Positions 15,201-28,560 of a stretch of DNA of 64,000 nt are shown one piece after another. The notes under the pieces were generated by a model that was not told the origin of the DNA, made no database searches, and saw only the letters and a list, made by a program, of their open reading frames with translations. Source of the DNA: Motacilla alba alba (taxonomy: Eukaryota > Chordata > Aves > Passeriformes > Motacillidae); contig NC_052017.1 in the NCBI RefSeq assembly GCF_015832195.1, positions 66,155,801 to 66,219,800 of the forward strand, given 5' to 3'. The position numbers and the translations under genes were made by a program. Every line of letters begins with the position of its first letter. Position 1 is the stretch's first letter.

Positions 15201-16050
15201 ATGATTGCTGTGTAGAAAGAAGCAGTCTCTGTTTGCCTGATTATAAAGGAATGATACACTTCTTAAGCTCTTCAGCCATCCACTCTCCTAATCATTTCCT
15301 GCCTCTGGAAGCCGAGTGTGCTCAGGGCTGTCCTTGTTCAGAGCAAGTCTGATGCACACACTGAGCACCCGAGATGAACTTGAGTATCTGGTTTGCTGGC
15401 TGCCACAAGAGCATCTGCCTCACAAACAGTATGCACTACGTAATTTTATTGCCCACTCTCTCAGTATCAAAAGCAAACACCGCTCGCTGGGATGCACTCC
15501 CAAGTATCTCATCTGTAAGTACTAAGTGAATTGTCATTGAAATATACAGCATAGCCTTGCATTACGAGAGCTAAAATGTTTAACACATGGGTGAGTCCCC
15601 TCTGGGGGACTAACACTTGGCAGAGCTGGCCTCCCTTAATAACATGTAGTTCTCCAATGGAATGACTACAATAGATAATACTAAGTGGATGTAAGTGAAA
15701 GGCATGCTGGTAAATACTTTGTTTATTTTTACTTACTTCTGTGTGTGTGCACACATGCAGCAATGTATGTCTGTAGGGAGTTCAGGCTGCTTGACCTTCA
15801 GAAAATAGGTGGAGCTGCAAATTCAGCAGCACAGTTGTTTTCACTGCCTTGAGCATTAATTTCCCTGTAACAGAGGAATTCCAGAGCTGACCCTTGGGGC
15901 AAGTTTATAGTTTATATCACCTAGCTGCTGCCAGGCAGTGGGAGCTGTGATTCAGCTGTATATTTAAAATGCATTTTTTGTCTTAATTATTTGCTGTTAA
16001 CTTAGGCTGTCAGCATTTTGCAGGAGTCTGTGGATGTGGTACACATGATT

Positions 16051-16060
16051 GTGTGTGTGT

Positions 16061-16110
<50 letters not shown>

Positions 16111-16127
16111 GCGTGTGTGAGAGAGAA
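16051..16127. repeat. GT/CA dinucleotide microsatellite
   Basis: About 60 bases of mostly pure GT, interrupted by a CT and two GC steps and followed by a short GA run. Likely polymorphic. It produces spurious V-C and H-T ORFs on the two strands. Confidence 0.97.
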
Positions 16128-17674
16128 AAGAGGAAGACATGGAGTGTGGCTGAGCATCATCCCATTTAATGAGGGTTTTGGCTTCCTCCTTGGTGACCAG
16201 TGCACAGGAAAGGCATGCTGTGCTTGGGAAAGTAGCCACATTTGCCTTCTCTTAGATGGTGAAAGGTGAATTTGAACTGATTGGCCCACCCTGACTAGAG
16301 CTATAAATGATGACTGGAAGTCTAGAGGATGACCTGCAGGACCATTTTAGTAATATCACAGCAAAGGCAGCACTTGAGTGTCACACATATAAAGGGATGC
16401 AGTTTTAGTCCATGCTTTCTTCAAGACTGGCATAAATATCTTCATTAAATTAATCTTAAATTAAATTAAAGATTGATCACCCAAAATATAGTCTATTGAG
16501 GTAATGAACTCTTGAGATGGCTTGTCATTGGAGTTCTTGAGCCATTGAAGCCTCCCCTGAGCCAACGTTTGAAACATTGCTATCCTTGTATCCAGCTCCA
16601 CTTAATTTTTTTCAAAGGTTACATGAGGAAGGTTTGGAATATTGGAAAATTACAAAAACTATGCTGCTTCTGTCATTCATTGATGTAAAAGGTAATTTCT
16701 TTTGACCTATTGGTTCTATATTTTCCCTCTTGTCATACTAGTATTAATAAATGATTCTGTTTACTTCATTGAAGGTAGTCAGTTATACCCACAATTGGTG
16801 CCCACAGATACAGCTCCAGTGCCTTTGATTTGCAAAGCTGTGGATTTGGCCCATGTTCTCAGTGGACCAATTCCAGATACACATGAAGGTTAGAATCTAA
16901 CCCAACAGGTATCCAGAACAGTTACAGTTTTAATTGTGGGAATTACTTGTGTAGGGACATTACACTGAAATTTGATTATACCTGCTTTGACAAGTGTAAC
17001 ACTCTGTAGGAAAATCAATCCTGTTTCTGTAATGAAGAAAAACAAGTCATTTTCAAAAGGAAATATGATTATACATTCACAGCTTAGGTTGAAGAAACAG
17101 AAGGCAGCTTAATACAGTGCAGGCTTGCTCAGAGGGAATATCCACTCGCTGAGGCCAGCATAACAAGATTGGATTCCAGTTTAATGTGGTTGTGACTCAA
17201 ATCCCTTTGGAGAGTTTGTTTGACAATCTGACAAAGTTATCTCAAGAAAAATAGGTTAAAAAACATAAACTTGACTTCAGTAACTGCATTTCCTCTTCAG
17301 CATGTAGAGTATTTTGCCTGGAGGCCCCTGCAGCCCGAAGCCCCATAGGTAATACCACTTTGTGCCTTTACATAAACCAAAATGTTTTAGCAGGCATTTT
17401 GCTCCAAGAAAACGTTTGCCATGTGATCTTAATATGGGGAAATAAGGTCTTTCTGATCTCTCTATATGAAAAAGAGAATATGAAGGAGATGAAGTGTAAC
17501 TGTTGTTACTGCAAGGACATGGGCTCATTTCCAGTAATTTCTAACTACTGGTTTAGTTATATTTGAGTAGATGCCTAGTTCCCTCATGATGCATTTCAGA
17601 AATCCCAGTTTAAAGTTGAATCCTCACACTTAGTGTCAAAGCAGAATGTGCTAAGTGAAAGTGAATGCACAGCA

Positions 17675-17790
17675 CTGCTCTGCTTCCACAGATGGGAAAT
17701 GGAGGCCCAGAGAAATATGCCATGTTGCCTTTGGGGCTAATTGCTTAGTCACTGGCTGAGTCGAGTCACTCCCACACTCTGTCTGCAGGC
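17675..17790 (-). mobile_element. MIR/CORE-SINE-like relic
   Basis: ACAGATGGGAAATGGAGGCC followed by CAGAGAAATATGCC and later TTAGTCACTGGCTGAG resembles the reverse complement of MIR SINEs in the same order. Ancient amniote repeat by this reading; edges are approximate. Confidence 0.5.
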
Positions 17791-17989
17791 ACAGTCACAG
17801 AGTAGCGATGGCAGTAATTGGAGCCTTCAAGATATTACAACCTCTAACTATGCATTACTGTCCCCAGTTGTCATTTACCATCTTTCAGCGGGTGGTTACC
17901 AGCTCACAGTTGAGCCACCAGAACAGATTATGTAAATCCTAAAGATTCAAAGCCGAATCAGACAGGTCTTCTCAAGTCACCTTCATCTC

Positions 17990-18400
17990 CTATGATGAAA
18001 AGCTGAGGGAGTTGAGTTTGTTCCACCAGGAGGAAAGAAGGTTCCAGGGAGGCCTTATTCTGGACTTTCAGTACATAAAGGCAGCCTACAAGAAACATGG
18101 AAATGGACTTTTTAGTAGGGCCTGTTCCAAGAGGACAAGGACTAATGGTTTTAATTTAAAATAGGGTCAATTTAGATTAGCTATAAAGAAGAACTCTTTT
18201 ATAATGTGGTTAGTGAAGCCCTGGAATGGTTTGCCTGGAGAGGTGCTGGATGCCCCATCTCTGGAAATATTGAAGGCCAAGCTGGACAGGACTCTGAGCA
18301 ACCTGATCTAGTTAAAGATGCTGCTGGTTATTGGAGGAGGGGGTTGGGCTATATCACTTTAATGGACCCTTCTAACCCAAACTAGTCTACAATTCTAATG
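17990..18400 (+). mobile_element. CR1 LINE 3' end (truncated)
   Basis: Diverged but clear match to the 3' end of avian CR1: GGGAGGCCTTATT, then GTACATAAAGG, AGTAGGGCCTGTT, GGTGCTGGATGCCCCATC and AACCTGATCTAGTT, ending GACCCTTCTAACCC plus a degraded ATTCTATG-like terminus near 18400. The order of these blocks shows + orientation. Typical 5' truncation; no coding capacity remains. Confidence 0.9.
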
Positions 18401-19604
18401 TCTGGTTTAGGTTGAGCTAGATGAACTGAAGTGTGGCATGGGATATTTTTGGAAGCACAAAATAACATGACCATGACAGCAGTCTGTCCTGTCTCCAGGG
18501 CATCAGCTGAGAAATACAGAGAACACAAGCTTCATGAGGTCTCTGAAACCAGCTGAAGATGACCCCAGCACAATATTGCAGTGGCCCAAGATGTTGATAA
18601 ACAATCAGGACAGGTCACAGGACAGAGAGAGGATACATACTCAGTTGAACAACTTTCATTCTGAATTCCTGTGTGGCTCACTCAGATCATGAGTTGGGAC
18701 CCTTCCAAAGAGCATTCTGAACTTCAGCATTGTCTTGCTGAAGTTGCAATCAATCTTCTCCAAAGTGATTCAGATCCAAATGCTAAGAGTCAAGAGCTGC
18801 CACCTCTCAGAAACTTTAAGTTCCTTTCTCCTCAGTGTTCAGTAAATATCACTGGTTGGGTGGGCACCTTCCTGAGAAACATCTATGAGGTGATGTTTGA
18901 GAATACTTCATTTCAGAAGCTCTCCTCATACTCTGGATCTCCCCATATTTTAAGTGTAACCTTCTGTTGTGGTTATAGCTCTTCTCACGACCCAGATGCC
19001 TCAGGAAACAGGGACTTGTCATTTCTTGGCCTTACTGTGCTCCGTTGAATCAGCAATGAGAAAAGGTTTGGCAAAACAATTAGTTCTGTCCTCTGTTCTC
19101 TGCTCATGCAGCCCAGCATGAAACACCATACTCTGGACATCACATCTACACTCCTCCATCACCAGCTTGTAGCAGGAAATGGGCACTTCCAGGGGCAGAG
19201 CCAACAACACATCCATGTTGCCACCTACGGCAGACTGGGGCTATGATGCCCTGACATGTTGTGACATTAAAGCAGTACCTTGCTTGTGACATGGTCACTT
19301 TCTAGGGTTTTTCCTGTAGTAATAACAGCCTCATAAGCAGAAGCTAACTTTCCTACCATAGTGCAACAGGCCATCATCCCAAACTGCACCTGAGAGATGA
19401 GAACGAATGGCATATGGGATACTCTGCACTCTGGGCTGTCTCAGAGCACCAGCTGACATAAAAACTATCTGATGGGCTGTGAATAATCAACAGGAGTGCC
19501 CGCCTGCCTGCACCAAATTTGTATGGCCAGGTGGTCCAGTAATGCATAAATTCAATCTTAGTGATCATCTGACCACAGTCTAAACACTCAGTGCTTGGCT
19601 GTAT

Positions 19605-19700
19605 CATTAATCTCACTGTGTGATTCTAGACAAGTAATTTTCCTTTTCCTGAAAATCATTTTCCCACAGCTGGAAAATGGGACATAAGAGGTTCATGTAA
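19605..19700 (+). mobile_element. MIR-like relic
   Basis: TGTGTGATTCTAGACAAGTA, a pyrimidine-rich stretch, then CAGCTGGAAAATGGGACATA follows the central order of MIR (tgtgacc-ttgg-caagt, then ctgtaaaatgggga). Diverged; boundaries uncertain. Confidence 0.5.
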
Positions 19701-22700
19701 ACCCATATCTCTTGGAGGCTTACTGTCCCACTGTAGGATGCAAGTAAATTCTTAATGGTTAGAATGAGTGTTTGCAAAGAAATAGTAATCATAAAATAAA
19801 AATTTAAAAACTTTCTTTAAAAGTGACATCAGAATGGAGAACAGTTGTGTTTTAAATTGTTGGTTGAAAGATGTCTCCAAAAATAATGGGCTTTATTTTT
19901 ATCCAGAAAACAACTCTCAGAGAAATAAATTGTCTATCTGTCCATCCACTTGATGCAATTAGTCCAAAGGGCCCTTTCTGAGGGCTGTAATCTGGAGCAC
20001 AGAAATCAGCCTCAGCATTGGCAAATTCTAATACAGAAAGAATCTTTCTGCTTCTGTAATTAATTAGATTAAACTGAAATAATATTTGCAATTGTATCCA
20101 TCTGTTCCTTTTTCTGTTTTCAAATAGGTTTTTCTCTTTATTACCAGACTGAAATATTTCTGTGAAGAGTATCAGGTGATTTCATATAATGTTGACCTGC
20201 GAACCATTATAAAGTTAAAAAAATAGATGTATGGGAATAGTATGATGAGATTCACATTTGTTCAGCCAAATTATTTATTTTAAAAACTTTTAAAAACTGA
20301 GAGAAAATGGCATAATATGCATCAGAAATCATTCTAAACCATACTTACTAGCTGTTTCAAAATTGCATCTTTTAACCTTTCAAAATAAGTTATGCTAAAG
20401 TAGTGTGCAGTGTTGAAGAAAATATGGCATTTACTCAGACTATTTTTCTCTCACTACCAATGTCAGCCGCATGCTGCCACTGTTACTATTGCCCTTGGTG
20501 ATTAGTGGGTTTGCCCATGTTTTGGAAGAAAAGCAGTTTTAACATTATGGGCTAGATTCAGTCATGTACTGGAACCCCTCAAATCTGTCTAAAGCCTGTT
20601 TTAAGCTCATATATACTTTTTGGCTTGTTCCTTTTTTCCCTTCCAAAAATGTATATCCCTGTTGCACAAAATGGGAACTGACTGTAAGTGAATTAGTCCT
20701 CATTTTAACAAAGCCGTTAAAGTTAAGACTGTTTAAGTATGTGAGTAATCAATAAGCCCAACTCCAGGACACAATCAGTATGCGAATATAAAGGTCCCTG
20801 AATACATGCCTTAGCATGGCTGAGGAACGGGAAGTCTTCTTCATAAAGCTGATCCCAGAGCTGCTGAACAGTGGGGGACTGCAAATTAAAGCAGCCATCT
20901 GTGTACTGAACAATCTTCTCTCTAACAAGACCTCATGAGTTTAGTTGTCGTGCTTTGTCCATCGCCATAGTACCTGAGCACATTTGGAAAGTTAAGGCAA
21001 CCATTTTACACTAGATTCTAAGACTTAAAATGTTTACACTTAAGTCTTCAACCATGGAAATTTACTGACATTACTTTTTGGGCACAGAAGGAGCACATAT
21101 TGCCTTACTCACTCACCCAAAATTTGATGATTTCAAAAAACCCCAGGCCTAGAGAATATGAAGGAAATGTATTGTTCAAATCAAGGTTAAATTTATAATG
21201 CGCTTTGATCTTGTACTAAAAAGTAGGAAATTAAGAACATTATCCTATGCCTACCACAGATTTAAAAATATTAAAAATGGAGAAACTCCTTTTACTCATA
21301 CGGATCTAACGTCTTTTACTATTGTGCAGGATTATTTCTTAATTAATATCACATTTACTAGCATTTTATCCAGCAAAGGTTTAAATGTCTCAAAGAAGAT
21401 ACTTTACAGTTTATATCATTCTGTCAGTGCTGAGATAATGGTGTTACTGGTGCTGCATAAAATCACTAAATAAGTATTAAAAGTAAGTGGAAAGGTTTCT
21501 TGCCATTTCCAATGAGAAACAGTCTGCCATGTGTTCATCCATGTGTCTGAATTTGAGCTGGTATTTCAGATTGTGAATTTTAGTAAGTCCTTCAGGTAAA
21601 ATGGAAGGTAAGTCTCTGTCAAAGTACTAAGTAAAAAAAATTTAAAAATACCACCCCCAAACAAAACCACCTCTTATTTCTGAATTATATTTAGGGCAGA
21701 TATTTTCATATAACCAACCTGACCCAGTGGTCAATCAAAACCCCTTCTGTGAAAGCTGTATGTGCCAAAGATTTTTTTTCTTATTATTATTCTTTATTAC
21801 AATAAAATGGTGAATCTTTTTTATTCTGTTTATTTTTCCCCTATACTTGTTTTCTTTAAAAATAATGGGTAAAATCTTGCACAGCTTAAGCCCCTGGGAG
21901 ATTTGCCAAGATATCAGTCATCTAGTGCAGCTTTCACACCATAATGTAAGTATTGTGGATGTTGAATTTTAAATAAAAACATCCTCTTTCCAAATGCTTT
22001 TTAGATACTAAAATTAAACAAAATGAAAAAATCAAAACAGTCATGCCTAAAAACCCTTTTTCCCCTAAAGACTTGACATTTTTTGCTCCTGACTCTTCCA
22101 ATGTTATAATTTAAACATTTTTCGGTTCTTACAGGCAGACAGGCAAGACAGGACCTGAACAGTGAATATAAAATCCTTGCTTTCTTCTTGCCTCCTTTTG
22201 AAAAATGCATATCAGACAGTCTTTATATGCATAAAAATACATTTAAAAAAGCAAACAAATCTATTATTTTTATGGGTCACGATTAAGACTTCAATTAGTT
22301 GGCTTACTCAGTTAATTCAACTTTCAGCTAACGTTTCATTTTTGAGCAAGAGATATTGACTCATTCACTGAAGTTCCTAGCAAGCCGTTCTACTCTATTC
22401 TTTGAAATAGAGGTTTTCCACTTATCTTAAATAATATTTCTTTCTATTTTCAGGGGATTTTAGTGTTTGTCTATGCATATAGATCACAGACACTGTTGAT
22501 TTAGATGGCATCTACATGCAAGCACCAAATGATACTCCCTTTTCCATCAGCTGGCAAGGCATTTCAAGAGCATTGAGGCAAGGCAAATTTAAGTTGTGAC
22601 ATTGTAATAGGAATTCTTGTGAAGCACAAAATGCTCAATAAATGACAAAGGTATCTCTTGAGGAACAGCTGAAAGCCATCTATACTCAGGCATTTCTAGA

Positions 22701-24822
22701 GCATATGAAAAGCAGAATGAGAAAAATTTATTGTTGTTATTTTTATTGATTAAACTTCATGTTAAATTTGATGTAAGTGTATTCAATGGCAGTGTAGTCT
22801 CTGAAACCTACTGTCTAATCCAACTAACTTGAGGACAAACTCACAGTTATAAAGACACTGTGTATTTAGCAGCTGTTAGCTGTGACACAGACAGTGATAC
22901 AGCATAAGAATATTTGGGAGGGGAAGGATTTTTATGTTGGAAAGAGGTTTGCAATTTTGCATGACAGGACATGCAAAATATTCTTCTATCAAATAAAATT
23001 AGTAATATGTGAGAGCTAGTGAAGGAATAGCTGACAAATGGGCAAATGGGTTATAAATCTTTCTCCATCTGCTACATGCAAGGCTTTAAGAACACAGATT
23101 CATGTCAGAAGACAGATAGATATTGTATTATTATGTTTGTGTAGAAAAAGTCTTGCAGATGAAAGGAAGACTGCAAAACACAGCATTACCCACACACAGG
23201 TATATGAGATGAATTTCAGAAAAGTTGATCATCGAGTTATTAGGAGACTTACCTAAGACTGACAATTTCTTTTTTAAAATTATATAATTATGTGGCACTT
23301 TGCTCCTCACTCAGGCAATTTATGTTTCTTTCCATGCATTAAGCTAGATCAGGCCCATGCCACAGCCTCATGTCCTCTAATAAAACACAACTAAGGACTA
23401 CCTAGGCCTGACTGTGTCCCTGCCATTAGAGGCACAAAAGCCCCACTTACAGACAGACAAGAAAAGCTGAGACAATCTCATTCCACCTGACCCTTCCCTC
23501 GGAGCACATGAAGGACATCTCTTATTTTGCTCCAAAGAGAGAGGTTCTGGCCTTGGGGATTAATTCTGATCTCTGCCTGTGGGTTCTTGCTCCTTACTTT
23601 CACTAGTAGAGTTCAAAAGTGGCTTCCCTGCAAATACAGGGGATTTTTTCCACTGTAAAAGGTAGGTATTATTTATTATTCCACACTGCTTTACAATGTT
23701 CATCACAGACGTGGAGTGTCGTCTCATTTTTGTTGTACTCTTATGAGTGACCCCAGGGGAAAGGCAGACAACTCTCTTGTTGTAGTTTGGCCCTCACCTC
23801 TTCAGTGATGGCAGCTCTGAGGACTGGTTCAAGCTCTGAGGAAGCAGAATATGATTCCTCTATCAGAAGATGAATGTACACTTCTTCCAACACATCTGAA
23901 AAAGGTCATTTATAGCAACTGCTTCTAGAAAGGCTGTGTGATCTGTACAGGACTCTTTTGAATTGGATTTGTCCCTGGCTTGAACTGTGAATTAAGCTTT
24001 TTTGACTATTCAGTAGTTTAGTCTTCATCTGCTAATATATCACCCTTTTCTCTCTGAACTGAGGGGGAGGATGGAAAGCCTTTATTTACAGGCCCATGGG
24101 GTATGGAAGGAAATATCCTGCAGACCCAGTGATGGGCTTTGTGGTTCATTTTAGGTTGGTGGGCTGCAGGCTTGCCAAGCCTGAAACTCAGACTCACAGA
24201 AGGCATTTTTTATGTTTTCTCACATCTCCTTATCTCTTCCCTGCTCCACAAAACATTTTGTTCTTACTTTAGAGCATCAATCTCTGATATCTATATGCAA
24301 TGCTTCCTGTATACTGTTTCATTCATCAGACCATAAGTCATTTAAGTTAAGGATGAGTCCTTTGCAGACTTAGTCTAATGACTAAAGGACCTGAATTTCA
24401 TGCAGACCAGCTGTATGACAAAATCAAAAGTTAATATTACTTACTATTTCAGCTGCCTAGTCCAAATTTATTGTGTTTCATTGAACAGTGATAAATTCAG
24501 CTGCCCAGTATAGCAGATTCCCTTTTCTTTCCCAAGCATCCATCAGTCCTCCCTCAAACAATATTATATTTATGGGGATTTTAGGTATTCACCTACAGCC
24601 ACCATAGAGCAAGATGTAAATGGGGACAACTCCAAGAGGAAAGACAAACTGATAGATTGTTAGACAGACTGAATCAGTTTGCAGAGTTGACAATTATATT
24701 CATTAACTCAATCAGCCTTCTGTTAATAGTGTGGGTTTGATTGCCGTCTTGCCTACAGGTAAATCTCCATCAAAATTACAACCATCAGTTAGTCCCCATT
24801 TTTAGAAACTATATGTGCTGGG

Positions 24823-24876
24823 AGAAAAAAAAAAAAAAGAAGAAAAAAAAGAAAGAAAGAAAAAAATAGAAAAATC
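24823..24876. repeat. A-rich / GAAA simple repeat
   Basis: Purine-only tract of A runs with interspersed G, including several GAAA units. It sits just left of the CpG-dense patch at 24.9 kb. Confidence 0.85.
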
Positions 24877-24904
24877 TGTTGCCTTAGCCTTTCTTCCAGC
24901 AGCA

Positions 24905-25090
24905 AAAAGCTGCTCCAAAAGCAACGGGAGGTGCGGAGCCACAGTGACCTCAGCCGGCGCTGCAGGGACCGTGCGGCAGCGGCGCCCCGGCGGGGACCGC
25001 ATCCACGGCTCTGCCGTGCCGGGCTTCCAGCGGCAGCGTGCCCAGCACTCTCCCGCCCCCTGCTACTGCTCTTGCTCCCTGATAAAGATC
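24905..25090. other. Isolated CpG-dense patch of unknown nature
   Basis: About 180 bases with around 16 CpG steps, inside tens of kilobases of AT-rich, CpG-poor sequence. A reading frame stays open across it (24815-25159), but its content is compositional and resembles no protein I know. It could be a small unmethylated island marking a noncoding RNA promoter or enhancer, or a fragment of an inserted element. I cannot decide from sequence alone. Confidence 0.5.
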
Positions 25091-28000
25091 CAGGTGCGGG
25101 ATCTGAGATCTCACACTAGGCTGAAATCTCGTCCAACTCCCCATCCTCAGACCCTCTGAGAAACAGGATTCAGGACGGCCACACCTCCAACGTCCCTGGG
25201 TAAGAATGTAGAGCAGCAACTATGTTGGATGTTGGCTGGTACCAGCGAGAACAGTTTATTATGGGTTAAAATTAATATTAATATTATTTTCAGGCACTTG
25301 TAGCAGACTTTTTGAAACTGTCCCCCAACATATAGTAATAAACAGCACATATGCTGATGTCAGCCTCAAATTCAAGGGCTGTGGTGACAAGAAAAAAAAT
25401 ACTTCTCAGTAAAATTCTCTATGAAGTACATCAATGCCATAAAATTTTCTACACTTTACAAAATTATATATATGATATTCTTATATTGTGGATATAAGAA
25501 GTCAAGTCTTAAGACACAGTCCATAATTATTCAGTACATCTTCATGAAGAAAACAACGCTGTTAAGTGCACTAACATACACATTCCAAGGTGAATGGTGA
25601 TCATTTCTGTTCAAGCACTCATTTTCATATTTCTGCACACATTTTGTGCAAATTTTTTTAACTGAGATCATTCTGTTTGCAAATAACAGGATCATCGTTT
25701 CCACCTAAAAGCATCTTTTTGTTTTGCTCGTGAAGTTTCCATCATTTAAAAATACATCATGTGTTACTGAAGCCATATAAATGTGAGCAAGTCTTAGCTT
25801 TGTGGATAATAGAGACGTATTTTTTCTACTGATAAGGAATAAAACCAAGATGTTTTATTTCTCAACACAGCAAATAAACTGTGTGTAGACCCAGAACGTA
25901 CAGATTGTACACTCAGCTAAGACAAATGTATCTTGTTCTATTTACACTTGTGAGCTATTATAGATTTCCACCAACCCAAGAATCAAGCTTCCTGTGTGTT
26001 CAGGGGCAATGTCTCTTTAGTCCACAATCCTCATAAAATCTAAGCCATCTTTTCCTGGCCCAGGTTCACATGCTGTTCAACAGAAAGCCTGTTGTTGGGA
26101 GCTGGAGTAGGTCAGAGCACCACGCTGTTCTGTAAGAAAAGGTCACTCAGAGGGCTGAAGACTGAGGGCAGTTGAGGTTGAAAAGTGGGAAGAGCAATCT
26201 GGGAATGGGGCACAGCCAGCGTTCACAGTGAACTAGCTCACATCAACTCTGTGACAAAGTTTCCAGGGAGCCACCGTTTCACCCTGAAGCTGTTTCTCAC
26301 TGCAGAAAATTTTGAGAAGCGATTGTGTCCCTTATTCAGAGGAAATCTCTAAGAACTTGCACTGCTCTATATAGATATGACATTTTTTTGTCTGACATGG
26401 TGTATCTGGGCCCTTTAGATCTGATCACTTGTGTCCAGAAGCTTTAAACCTGAACTGCATTTATTTTACACAACCACAAGCAAGTAGTGCAAGCTTCCTT
26501 TCCCCTTTTTGAATTTAGGAATCTATACATGCCCTCAGCTTGTTGTTTCGGTTTTTCTACTTGCATCATCTGGGGAACTGGAAATGATCCAGAGGTTGTC
26601 CATCTGTCAGAAAAATGTAAATTTTAGTCAAATTTCACCCTACTATCAGGAGAATAGACATTTCCTTTCTAGCTGCAGCCTAAGTCAGTTTTCTTTTGTG
26701 CACTCTAATGTGCTTCTGACCAACCAAGGGGTTTTTGTTGGTTTTTTTTGGCAGGGTGGATGTTGGCTTATTGGTTATGAGAGCCTGTACAATCACTGTG
26801 GTGGAAATAAAAAGCCCTGACACTAGAGCAGTAGAAATAACAATGTTGGTTTCTTCTCACTAAGTGGAAATAACATGCTTTGTTCCACCAATTTGAGGTA
26901 CAGAATACCTGACATGAGATGGTGTATAACATTTTGCACTTTTTCTGGGAAAATGTCTCAGCCACACTGCATTGTGCCAAAGCAAAACTGCACCAAAAAT
27001 GGCCAGGTACAAGGTCAGTGATAACAGGACAGATTCTCAGGGCTGAGGTAAATTGGAAGCATGAAGCTTACAAGGACTTGTATCAGTTGATAATGTGTCC
27101 CAAAACATTTATTTTACTGACTAGCTAATAGTCAGCTCTTGAGTATTGGGCCCTAATACCCCTGTGTGAAATCTTTTAAAAGACTGTCTCTAAACTCCAA
27201 AAAATAAATATATAATGAGTGATAGACACTTTCAATAACTGATCACATATAACTGACAGGAAGAAATGGTGAGCCCAATTGAATAAATCATGCAGCTTGC
27301 TGAACTCAATAGCATCATATATTTTTAAGGTAGGCCCTCATGGATTTTGAATAAAACAGGAATCACTCAGAAAAAGGCATGCTTTTGCCTGTTCCCTATA
27401 TACTGTATTAAGGTAATAAAAAGCCAGTAAGTTGCCAGATTCACCTATTGCTTTTACTGTCTCCTTTGCAATTCTGCATGGTCACAGATAATAAGGAACA
27501 AAATCTTTCTACTACCCACTTGTAACATCATTTTTAGTATATACTCTCTTAAAGGACTTAAAAATATCTGCAGTTAAAAAGTATTCTAAAATTTTAGAGG
27601 GACCCTAGATGTATTAAGATTAATGCACTCATGAGGAAACACAAATATCTACTTCAGTGGACAGTGAATCAGGACTGACCTGCTGTAGGAGAGGCTGAAC
27701 AGGAACAGAGTATTTTTAAAATACATGAATCAGCAGCATTTCCATGAGGAAATTTTAAAACATAATTCTGGAAAAGGAAACATAAATGCTTCTTTTTAAG
27801 GTTTTTCCATTCCCTTTTCTCCACAAATTTTTATATATTTTTATAGTCTAATTTAGGGTAAATTCTACAAAACCATTTTCCAAGACTTCTTGAACTTTCC
27901 TTCCTATTTGTTGGCAATTGAAACTGAAAGCGAGTATCACTTGGCATAACTGAATATCCACTGGGGTCAGCAGTCCCTTCGTTTAGACACTGATACTTGG

Positions 28001-28409
28001 TGTCAGCTTTGTGAGCACACATGGGGCTGTACAATGGAGGGGGACCAGCCTGGTTACTTGCCTGCCTCTCTCTCCCATGACACCCATGAGTATGAGCAGG
28101 GCACTGGGCAGTGCTGGTGGAGCCAAGGGGAGCATCTTTGAATCATCTCGGTCATTGGGCTGCTCTCCTGTTAACAGCGTGGCAACAGCAAATTTAAAAT
28201 CAATTGCCTTTATGTAACACTCTCCATTTGTCAGCTCACAAGACAGACGTTTCCACTTTTCTGTGTTGGTTAAGCTGCAGCATAAATAACTGACTTTCAA
28301 AGATTATCGATAGCCTCTGTATTAATTAAATAACAGGCTGAGACCTCGGCAGGCAGAAGTGGTCTGGGGACTGTGGCATTAGCCCAGCCTGAGAAAGACC
28401 CATGCTCTT

Positions 28410-28560
28410 CTGATATGTCTTCCTGGGTAGCCTTGAGCAAACCACTTACCTACCCTGTTTTGTCCTGTTTGGCCAAACTGGACAACTAACCCTTCCTTGT
28501 TCCACGAGAGGGTTGTGTAAGAATAACTATATCAAAGGTAAGAGCACACAATCTGTGTAA
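28410..28560 (+). mobile_element. MIR-like relic
   Basis: CTGGGTAGCCTTGAGCAAAC and CACTTACCTACCCTGTTTTG, then GAGAGGGTTGTGTAAGAATA, resemble the centre and 3' half of a MIR element in order. Diverged; boundaries uncertain. Confidence 0.45.

Larger units (their letters stand above)
1..17989. other. Upstream intergenic sequence, left block
   Basis: No recognisable exon, RNA gene or intact element apart from the microsatellite, pentanucleotide repeat and MIR-like relics listed. Longest ORF is 139 codons (3347-3766, minus) with no family resemblance. About 1180-1500 is locally GC- and proline-codon-rich but shows no clear gene structure. Confidence 0.7.

Noticed and set aside
15997..16289. H-T and V-C repeat ORFs on both strands
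   Set aside because: Direct translations of the GT microsatellite.
18671..19048. Plus-strand ORF of 125 codons from a GTG
   Set aside because: No family resemblance and no upstream splice or promoter signal; the first ATG is at codon 7. Probably chance.
24815..25159. ORF of 114 codons through the CpG patch
   Set aside because: Its N-terminal third is the purine simple repeat and the rest is compositional; the patch itself is reported, not the ORF.
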